Part shown: one piece after another, positions 7,309 through 12,771 of the stretch | Layout: every line of letters starts with the position of its first letter | How positions within the stretch are numbered: position 1 is the stretch's first letter | Assembly (NCBI GenBank): GCA_903928365.1 | Contig: CAIYQV010000369.1 | Location: 1 to 17,099, forward strand | From: an uncultured Flavobacteriia bacterium | GTDB taxonomy: Bacteria > Bacteroidota > Bacteroidia > Flavobacteriales_D > Crocinitomicaceae | Length of the DNA stretch: 17,099 nucleotides | Direction of reading: 5' to 3' | Position numbers and translations under genes: made by a program | The notes under the pieces: generated by a model | What the model was told of the DNA's origin: nothing | The model's database searches: none | Seen by the model: only the letters and a program-made list of their open reading frames with translations

Positions 7309-9326
7309 TATTTGATGATCTTATATTCTGTTCTACGATTCGATTGGTGTGCGGTTTCTTTTTCTTTATCAGTTGCCATTTTAGCGATGACAGCATCCGT
7401 TACAACAGGCTGGTTTTCTCCATATCCTTTAAAGGTCAATCTTTCCATCGCAATGCCTTTACCTAAAAGATAGTCAAAAACGGATTTTGCACGGTTGGTA
7501 GAAAGGGTGAGATTTTCTTTGTCATCACCACGTGTATCTGTATGTCCACCAATCTCAATTTTAATAGAAGGATTTTTTTGAAGGAACTCCAGAAGCTTGT
7601 CCAGTTCAACAAAGGATTCAGGTCGTAATGTGGCCTTTCCCAGGTCAAAAAAGACATTTTCAAGTAATACCGGTTTGTCACTTGTGATAGGTACCATCGG
7701 AACATCCATGTGTATTGCTTCCAATCCTTCAGGGTTGGTCATATTAAAGTTCTTTGAGAAGAAGGTGTAACCCGGATAAGATACATTGAGAGCGTATTCA
7801 CGATTCAGTGGTAAGGAGACCAGAAATTCTCCTGTTACTTTATCCGCTTCAGAAAAGATGACTTCCTTACCTGTCTTGAGATCGATCAATTGAAATTTCC
7901 CCGGCATGGGTGCTTTGCTCAAGGCATCGAATACAACTCCTTCAAAATAAAGCGTTTTTGTTGGACGAAATTCTTCCGGCATAATGAAATAGTAAATATC
8001 CAAGTCGCCATAGCCCCCTTTTCTGTCTGATGCAAAGAAGGCAATCTCTCCCTCAGGAGATACCATCAATGAATTCTCATCGTATTTTGTATTGATAGGA
8101 TAACCCAGATTTACAGGGGTTGACCAATTTCCTTTTGTATCCATTCGAGTTACGTAAATATCGGAACCTCCCATGCCTATGTGACCTCTGGATGCAAAAT
8201 ACAGTGTTTTTCCATCCGGGTGAATCAAAACGGATTCTTCCTGCAAAGGAGTGTTGATGTGTTTAGGGAGTGGAACAGGAGTGCTCCATTGACCATTCTC
8301 CATAAGGCGAGCAACGAAAATATCAGAATCCACTGGTTCACCTCGTTTGCTTACTCTGCGAACAAAATAGAGTGTTTTTCCATCTGCGGACAGAGAGGGC
8401 TGTGACTCCCATGTCGGTGTGTTAACATTTCCAGGAAGATTGACAGGATCGGTCCAGCGAGAACCCAGTTTTTTCGTGTAAAACATATCGCAACTTCCTC
8501 TTCCTGTGCGTTTTTCTCCATAATTATTGTCTCCGGACATATCAGAACATGCCACGAATATCAGTGAGCGACCATCCGCTGCGATGGTAGGTGCACCTTC
8601 GTTCAGGACCGTGTTGACATTCGCAGGCATCGGTTCGGCAATTCCCCACATATTCCGATCGTTCAATTGAGAAACATAAAAGTCCTCCTGCATTTTAAAC
8701 TGCGGTACACGTTCGTCATGAATACGACGCGTAAATAAGATGGTTTTCCCATCCACGGTGATGGTCGGGAAATATTCGGGGTCAGCAGTATTGATTCCCG
8801 GTCCAACATTCACAGGGTCAAAGTTCCTCGGATTTCTCATGGAATTGACGGCAAATTCGCAATTCGCTCGAATCTGCATCGCTTGCTGTTGAAGATCAGG
8901 ATTGGCATTTCTGTTTTGAAGAAAAATATCCAGGTTCTTCATACTGTTTTCATAGTCGCCTGTAGCTTGTTGTAAATTGCCTAAATAAAAGTAAGTGGAT
9001 CCCGTGGCACTGTGATTCGGATTGATCTTTAAAGCTTCTTTGTAATGAACAATGGCATTGTCATAGTCACCGATCTGTTCATAGAATTCGGCCACCCATG
9101 CATGAGGTTCCCAAAAGTTGGGGTCCTTTTCAATCGCTTGATTCATCAATTTTATCCCTTCAGCAAAGTTGGGTTGACCGGTATTCATGTCCACGGAGGC
9201 ATTTGGGGCAGCCTGACCTTCCTCAAAAAGTTTAATTGCTTTTTTATTGGTAGAAGAATATTTGACCTGAGCAGTAGAACAGGACAGGATGGAAATGAAG
9301 CCAATAAGAAGTGCGAGGTATTTCAT
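7308..9326 (-). CDS. PorE-like T9SS-associated lipoprotein: TPR, beta-propeller, carboxypeptidase-regulatory and OmpA domains
   Basis: The domain order matches PorE of Porphyromonas gingivalis, a periplasmic lipoprotein needed for type IX secretion that tethers machinery to peptidoglycan. The 672 residues show: a signal segment with lipobox ISILSC (Cys16); TPR repeats at about 55-160 (for example WEPHAWVAEFYEQIGDYDNAIVHYKEAL); five PD40/WD40-like propeller repeats with the x-DGKTLYF pattern at about 183-200, 243-258, 308-323, 364-378 and 418-432; a carboxypeptidase-regulatory-like domain at about 456-540 (YFEGVVFDALSKAPMPG); and an OmpA C-terminal domain at 556-672 (VFFDLGKATLRPES, GHTDTRGDDKENLTLSTNRA) that keeps the peptidoglycan-binding Asp597 and Arg612. 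It lies 1 nt downstream of queE and overlaps the prenyltransferase start. PorE-like proteins occur in several paralogues per genome, so the exact role is an inference supported by the T9SS cargo further right in the window. Confidence 0.82.
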   Translation of the reverse strand: MKYLALLIGFISILSCSTAQVKYSSTNKKAIKLFEEGQAAPNASVDMNTGQPNFAEGIKLMNQAIEKDPNFWEPHAWVAEFYEQIGDYDNAIVHYKEALKINPNHSATGSTYFYLGNLQQATGDYENSMKNLDIFLQNRNANPDLQQQAMQIRANCEFAVNSMRNPRNFDPVNVGPGINTADPEYFPTITVDGKTILFTRRIHDERVPQFKMQEDFYVSQLNDRNMWGIAEPMPANVNTVLNEGAPTIAADGRSLIFVACSDMSGDNNYGEKRTGRGSCDMFYTKKLGSRWTDPVNLPGNVNTPTWESQPSLSADGKTLYFVRRVSKRGEPVDSDIFVARLMENGQWSTPVPLPKHINTPLQEESVLIHPDGKTLYFASRGHIGMGGSDIYVTRMDTKGNWSTPVNLGYPINTKYDENSLMVSPEGEIAFFASDRKGGYGDLDIYYFIMPEEFRPTKTLYFEGVVFDALSKAPMPGKFQLIDLKTGKEVIFSEADKVTGEFLVSLPLNREYALNVSYPGYTFFSKNFNMTNPEGLEAIHMDVPMVPITSDKPVLLENVFFDLGKATLRPESFVELDKLLEFLQKNPSIKIEIGGHTDTRGDDKENLTLSTNRAKSVFDYLLGKGIAMERLTFKGYGENQPVVTDAVIAKMATDKEKETAHQSNRRTEYKIIK

Positions 9327-9327
9327 G

Positions 9328-9927
9328 TCAGGGAATGTTCAGATATTTATGAGTTTGCAATGAGATCCGCCATTTGGGATGCATTTTTACATAATCTACG
9401 ATCAGAGGCAAAAAACGTTCCCTTTTTTCCCATTCAGGCTGCAAAAAAAGTTTGCAGGTATCCGATACTTTTAGTGCATGTTCTTCTGCCCACTTGAAAT
9501 CCGAAGGATGATTGATAACGATCTTTAATTCATTGGCCTTAGCAAATGCTTCATCTACTGGGGCTTTGAATTTTTTAGGAGAGAAGCAATACCAGTCCAC
9601 TAAACCTGTTAAAGAATAAGTGCCGGAGGTTTCAATCGCTACTTCGATATCTGATTGTTGTAGTTTGGTTACCAACTCTGATAGATCGTGCATGGCAGGC
9701 TCTCCACCAGTAATCACTACAAATCCACATTTACTTAATTCAGCAAGTGAAACCAACTCGGTAATCTCTATTTTCGGGTGGATTGATGCGTCCCAACTTT
9801 CTTTCACATCACACCAGCTACAACCAACATCACAGCCTCCCAATCGAATGAAAAAAGCTGCTCGACCTGTATAAAAGCCTTCACCCTGAATGGTGTAAAA
9901 CGATTCCATAACCGGAAGAGTTGACAT
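9328..9927 (-). CDS. queE: 7-carboxy-7-deazaguanine synthase (radical SAM)
   Basis: Cytosolic radical-SAM enzyme that converts 6-carboxytetrahydropterin to 7-carboxy-7-deazaguanine, the ring-contraction step of queuosine and 7-deazaguanine biosynthesis. The 199-residue product starts MESFYTIQGEG, the family's N-terminal signature. The iron-sulphur cluster motif is CDVGCSWC (Cys32, Cys36, Cys39, spacing CX3CX2C), followed by the WCDVKESW stretch and the SAM-binding GGEP (74-77). It ends with the characteristic SLQTHKYLNIP. It is the first gene of the operon queE-porE-like-ubiA-maf, and its stop is separated from the next ATG by one base. No queC or queD lies in the window. A good TTG/TAnnTTTG promoter precedes it. 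Confidence 0.95.
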   Translation of the reverse strand: MSTLPVMESFYTIQGEGFYTGRAAFFIRLGGCDVGCSWCDVKESWDASIHPKIEITELVSLAELSKCGFVVITGGEPAMHDLSELVTKLQQSDIEVAIETSGTYSLTGLVDWYCFSPKKFKAPVDEAFAKANELKIVINHPSDFKWAEEHALKVSDTCKLFLQPEWEKRERFLPLIVDYVKMHPKWRISLQTHKYLNIP

Positions 9928-9949
9928 AATGCTCAGTTCGTTAATCCTT

Positions 9950-9979
9950 CAAAAATAAAGCTTTCTGTGAATTGACCAA
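9950..9979 (-). promoter_or_regulatory. Bacteroidota-type promoter of the queE operon
   Basis: On the - strand a -33 TTG (9979-9977) is followed by 19 bases and TATTTTTG (9957-9950), an exact TAnnTTTG -7 element. This is one of the two complete -33/-7 pairs I found. The predicted start near 9944 gives a leader of about 17 nt before the queE ATG. No other promoter of this type is evident within the four-gene operon. Confidence 0.7.
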
Positions 9980-9993
9980 TTTTATGTAAGGTC

Positions 9994-10011
9994 GGTTGTA
10001 TATTATACAAT
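9994..10011. repeat. Perfect dyad symmetry TTGTATA-T-TATACAA
   Basis: Seven-base arms around a single central T at 9996-10010. It lies just after the stop codon of the TPR/HTH gene and about 16 bp upstream of the queE -33 element. It could be an operator for the queE promoter or a weak 3'-end hairpin of the HTH gene. No U-tract follows on the - strand, which argues against an ordinary terminator. Confidence 0.5.
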
Positions 10012-10012
10012 C

Positions 10013-11488
10013 CTACAAAAAACGACCTAAATACTCCGGAAGTGGAATTTCCTGATGGTCTATCCCTAGTTTTTTGCGCAATCTTCCACGTGCGATATTG
10101 ATAGCATGTGCATTCTGGCCAGTGAGGGGTGAAATTTCTTTTGTTGTTAAGTTCTGACATAGACACATGCACAGCTTTCGTTCATTGGATGAAAGCTTTG
10201 GATGTTTTTCGTCAAGTTTTACAAGGAAATACGTGTTTTTGGCAATGAATTCGTTTTCAAAATCATCCCATTTCTGTGATGAAACAGAATTTTGAAGATC
10301 TGAAATAAGTTCATTGAGAATTTTTTCCTTTTCTACAGGTAATTCAGAATCGGGGTCTTTCAGTTGCTGGACAATCGCTTCGATACTGCTACTGTTTGTT
10401 GAGTTGGATTGTTTTCGTTTATTTCTGATCCAAAATAAAATTAAAAGAAAGAGGAGAACGATTGCACCAAAAATCCCCCATTTGATCCTATTGGAAACAT
10501 TGATAAAGGCGTTTTGAGTTTGTATTTGACGTTCTCTTTTCAAGTTGAGTGCGTAGGCATATTCTGCATCCTGCCTTGATTTCTCAATTGTTTTCAGAGA
10601 ATCAACATACTTTAGTTCCTGTTCTTTGAATTTTAAGGCATTTTCAGAATTATTGTCAAGCTTGTATAGCTCACCAATTACTTTGCAGAGTTTGACTCGT
10701 TTTGAAGGTTCTTCCAGAAAAAGAATTCTGTTATAAGATTTTAATAAAAAATGAAGTGCTTCTTTCTTTTCTTTGGTAAAACGCAGAAACATCCCAAGTT
10801 CATAGGCGCTCAATGATAGAGAGGCATCATTGTTTTCACTATTCGCTGTGCCATTAGCTTTGTAAAGGTAAGCAAGACATGAATCCACTTTCCCTAATTT
10901 AGAAAACAGTGCTGCAAACTGAAGGTAGGAATCAGTTGCATTGAATTTATTAGGCGTGATGATCTCAGAAAGAATTCGTTGTTGAACCTTTAATGATTTA
11001 TAGTATTTGCCTTCAATTGTTAAAGCACTACTATATAAATTAGCAGTATTTAAATCCGATCGCTCAAAAGAGTTATTTGTCAACTTTTCATCCAAGGCAT
11101 TTTCGAGAGCGATTAAAGCATTTGATGACTGGTCGGGAGCACACAGATAGATTTTTCCTCTTAAATATTCACAGTAGGAGTTGTGCTCGGTCGATTTCAA
11201 AAATTGAGACCGAAACCATTCTATTTTATTTAAGGCGCGCTCAAAATCATGTACTTCACAGCCGTAAACGGTGCTCAGTTCTTCGATGAAAAGAAATTGT
11301 TCCTCCTTATTCAATTGACTTACATATGTCTCGAAGCGATTTAAACGTTTTAAATATTCGTTCGGATCAGGTGAACGGTGGGTGATGGTTGAAAGGAGTT
11401 CAGAACCAATAGAAGATGTTTGCCCACTTGCACTTTTAGCAAAGGTTATTGAAATCGTAATTGTCAGATAAAGGATCTTTTGGATCAT
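10013..11488 (-). CDS. Membrane-anchored TPR protein with C-terminal LuxR-type HTH (transcriptional regulator)
   Basis: A 491-residue one-component regulator of a type common in Bacteroidota. Residues 1-22 form a signal peptide (cleavage near SASGQ), so the N-terminal part should be periplasmic. Residues about 50-325 are alpha-helical TPR-like repeats, ending in a helical stretch (SRQDAEYAYALNLKRERQIQ) before a transmembrane helix at 337-354 (WGIFGAIVLLFLLILFWI) and a basic stop-transfer RNKRK. The cytoplasmic part carries a linker/coiled-coil region and a LuxR/GerE-type helix-turn-helix at about 431-477 (LSSNERKLCMCLCQNLTTKEISPLTG, then INIARGRLRKKLGI). It would sense a periplasmic or envelope signal through the TPRs and bind DNA from the membrane. 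It is transcribed alone, divergently from the PCMD/TonB-receptor pair, which makes that pair a candidate target. Target and ligand are unknown. Confidence 0.88.
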   Translation of the reverse strand: MIQKILYLTITISITFAKSASGQTSSIGSELLSTITHRSPDPNEYLKRLNRFETYVSQLNKEEQFLFIEELSTVYGCEVHDFERALNKIEWFRSQFLKSTEHNSYCEYLRGKIYLCAPDQSSNALIALENALDEKLTNNSFERSDLNTANLYSSALTIEGKYYKSLKVQQRILSEIITPNKFNATDSYLQFAALFSKLGKVDSCLAYLYKANGTANSENNDASLSLSAYELGMFLRFTKEKKEALHFLLKSYNRILFLEEPSKRVKLCKVIGELYKLDNNSENALKFKEQELKYVDSLKTIEKSRQDAEYAYALNLKRERQIQTQNAFINVSNRIKWGIFGAIVLLFLLILFWIRNKRKQSNSTNSSSIEAIVQQLKDPDSELPVEKEKILNELISDLQNSVSSQKWDDFENEFIAKNTYFLVKLDEKHPKLSSNERKLCMCLCQNLTTKEISPLTGQNAHAINIARGRLRKKLGIDHQEIPLPEYLGRFL

Positions 11489-11492
11489 TGAC

Positions 11493-11514
11493 TGTAAAAT
11501 TAATGATTTTTACA
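11493..11514. repeat. Inverted repeat TGTAAAA/TTTTACA in the HTH gene leader
   Basis: Two 7-base arms (11493-11499 and 11508-11514), separated by eight bases, lie 5 to 26 bp upstream of the ATG of the TPR/HTH gene. The position suits an autoregulatory operator or a leader hairpin that masks the translation start. Nothing shows which. Confidence 0.4.
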
Positions 11515-11527
11515 ATCTTCAATAAGA

Positions 11528-11562
11528 TTCCCAAAAACAGAAATAGCTTCCTGTATTGGGAA
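11528..11562. repeat. Imperfect inverted repeat TTCCCAA...ACAG / CTGT...TTGGGAA
   Basis: Outer arms of 7 bp (11528-11534 and 11556-11562) and inner arms of 4 bp (ACAG 11537-11540, CTGT 11551-11554) can form one long hairpin with a 2-by-1 internal loop and a 10-nt terminal loop. It lies in the probable promoter or leader region of the divergent TPR/HTH gene. No U-tract follows on either strand, so it is not a standard terminator. Confidence 0.45.
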
Positions 11563-11590
11563 ATTAAAAGTTTGGCATTTTTTTCAAAGC

Positions 11591-11634
11591 ATTAGTAATC
11601 AATTGTTTAGTGTATTGGCACGATAATTACTAAT
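11591..11634. repeat. Perfect 9-bp inverted repeat ATTAGTAAT / ATTACTAAT
   Basis: The arms are at 11591-11599 and 11626-11634, 26 bp apart. The right arm overlaps the -12-like part of a possible sigma-54 promoter, and the -24-like element lies between the arms. An arrangement of two inverted half-sites around a promoter suggests a regulator-binding region, but no regulator can be assigned. Confidence 0.45.
11615..11631 (+). promoter_or_regulatory. Possible sigma-54-type promoter (weak -12)
   Basis: TTGGCACG (11615-11622), four bases, then TTACT (11627-11631). The -24 half is a full match to the RpoN consensus; the -12 half has A in place of the normally invariant G of TTGC. The predicted start would be near 11641, followed about 65-75 bases later by a strong terminator. 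Whether the genome encodes RpoN cannot be seen here. Confidence 0.25.
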
Positions 11635-11640
11635 TGGGTT

Positions 11641-11714
11641 TCAGATTATCGTAGAGTGGTTTCATGAATAATCCGGTTAGGTATAAAAGAGAGGGTTTGA
11701 CCCTCTTTTTTTTT
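11641..11714 (+). ncRNA. Candidate small RNA of about 70 nt ending at the terminator
   Basis: Inferred from the combination of a possible sigma-54-like promoter just upstream and a textbook intrinsic terminator at 11689-11714, in a stretch with no credible protein. The 5' end is a guess. The alternative is that the terminator simply insulates the promoter at 11739. I recognise no known RNA family. Confidence 0.25.
11689..11714 (+). terminator. Strong rho-independent terminator with no gene in front of it
   Basis: AGAGGGT, a three-base TTG loop and ACCCTCT form a perfect 7-bp stem (11690-11706), followed by an uninterrupted run of T to 11714. It points to the + strand, but no + strand coding gene precedes it: the upstream 200 bases are the leader side of a - strand gene. 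It may end a small RNA or shield the downstream promoter from stray transcription. Confidence 0.85.
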
Positions 11715-11738
11715 GACCTCAATATTAGGCAAAGGATT

Positions 11739-11767
11739 TTGATTTATCCCCCCTTTTTTTATATTTG
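11739..11767 (+). promoter_or_regulatory. Bacteroidota-type promoter of the PCMD/TonB-receptor operon
   Basis: A -33 TTTTG ending at 11741, 18 bases, then TATATTTG (11760-11767), an exact TAnnTTTG element. The predicted start near 11772 gives a leader of about 20 nt before the ATG at 11794. The leader is A/T-rich without a Shine-Dalgarno sequence, as is usual in this phylum. Confidence 0.7.
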
Positions 11768-11793
11768 TCTAAAACTAACTCTAACTATTTATT

Positions 11794-12747
11794 ATGAAAG
11801 GAATCATACTATTCATCATCTTTACATCTGCTTCTTACTTTGTTTCATCTCAAATTCAAATTGGGAATTCTGATTTTGAGTCTTGGGAAACCAGCACATC
11901 AGAACTTGCCGAGCCTGTTAATTGGAATAGTTTTAAAACTGGGTCAGGGATGTGGAGTTCTTTCGGAGGTCAGCAATTGGATAAATCAACTTCCGTTCGA
12001 CCTGGATCAGCCGGGATCTATTCTGCCAGAATTTTCTCCCGAGATGCGGGTTTTGGCATTGTAGCGAATGGTAATATGACGTTGGGTAAGATCGAAATGG
12101 GTAGTACGACGGCATCCAGTAGTTTAAATTACAATTCCACGATCGCAAACGATGCGAATTTTTCGGAAGCATTTACAGATTCGCCGGATTCGTTAGTGGT
12201 GTGGGTTAAATATTCTCCGGTCAGTTCTTCAGGTAACAATGCGCGTGTGAGTGCAGTTATTCATAATAATACAGATGGTTATAAAGATCCAAATGATGTC
12301 TCAGGATCGAATACGGTTGCAACTGCAATTCGAAATTTCCCTTCAATCGGAGGGTGGGAACGCCTTGCAATTCCTTTTACGTATGTTGGTACCCCCTCCA
12401 ACGCTGCTTATATTATGGTTACATTCACTTCTAATAGTACACCTGGTGGAGGTTCAGCAAATGATGAATTACTCATTGATGATCTGCAATTAATTTATAA
12501 TGCATCAGGAGCAGGAATAAATGAGAAGGTTAGTGAAACATTCAGAGTTTTCTCCGATAAAGATGTTGTAAAAGTCTTTGGGCAATTTTCACCAACTACA
12601 ACTTATGAGATCTATTCAGTGAATGGAGGTTTGGTGCAATCAGGTGAGTTAAATGCTTCGATTCCGTTCCATGCTATTTCGGGAGTATATTTCCTCCAAA
12701 TTACGGATGGAAATGCGATTCAGCGAATCAAGTTCGTTAAAGAATAG
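11794..12747 (+). CDS. Secreted PCMD-like protein with T9SS type A sorting domain
   Basis: Exported cell-surface or secreted protein of 317 residues. Residues 1-20 are a signal peptide (YFVSSQ). Residues about 22-236 begin IQIGNSDFESWE, then PVNWNSF, and end DELLIDDLQLIYN; this fits the PCMD (putative carbohydrate metabolism domain) jelly-roll family of Bacteroidota surface proteins. Residues 243-317 are a T9SS type A C-terminal domain (INEKVSETFRVFSDKD, YEIYSVNGGLV, AISGVYFLQITDGNAIQRIKFV), which directs passage through the outer membrane and normally anchoring. The TonB receptor gene starts 24 nt downstream, so the two form an operon. The domain name implies sugar binding, but no catalytic residues are known for PCMD; it may bind whatever the receptor imports. 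Confidence 0.85.
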   Translation: MKGIILFIIFTSASYFVSSQIQIGNSDFESWETSTSELAEPVNWNSFKTGSGMWSSFGGQQLDKSTSVRPGSAGIYSARIFSRDAGFGIVANGNMTLGKIEMGSTTASSSLNYNSTIANDANFSEAFTDSPDSLVVWVKYSPVSSSGNNARVSAVIHNNTDGYKDPNDVSGSNTVATAIRNFPSIGGWERLAIPFTYVGTPSNAAYIMVTFTSNSTPGGGSANDELLIDDLQLIYNASGAGINEKVSETFRVFSDKDVVKVFGQFSPTTTYEIYSVNGGLVQSGELNASIPFHAISGVYFLQITDGNAIQRIKFVKE

Positions 12748-12771
12748 GTCTTTCTTTTCGGATTCCAATAT

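Noticed and set aside
9045..9497. 150-codon + strand frame across the queE/PorE-like junction
   Set aside because: Antisense shadow of two clear genes; no recognisable domain.
11664..11873. Open frame of 69 codons across the orphan terminator
   Set aside because: It runs through the terminator, the promoter and the signal-peptide region of the PCMD gene in another frame, and its composition is not protein-like.
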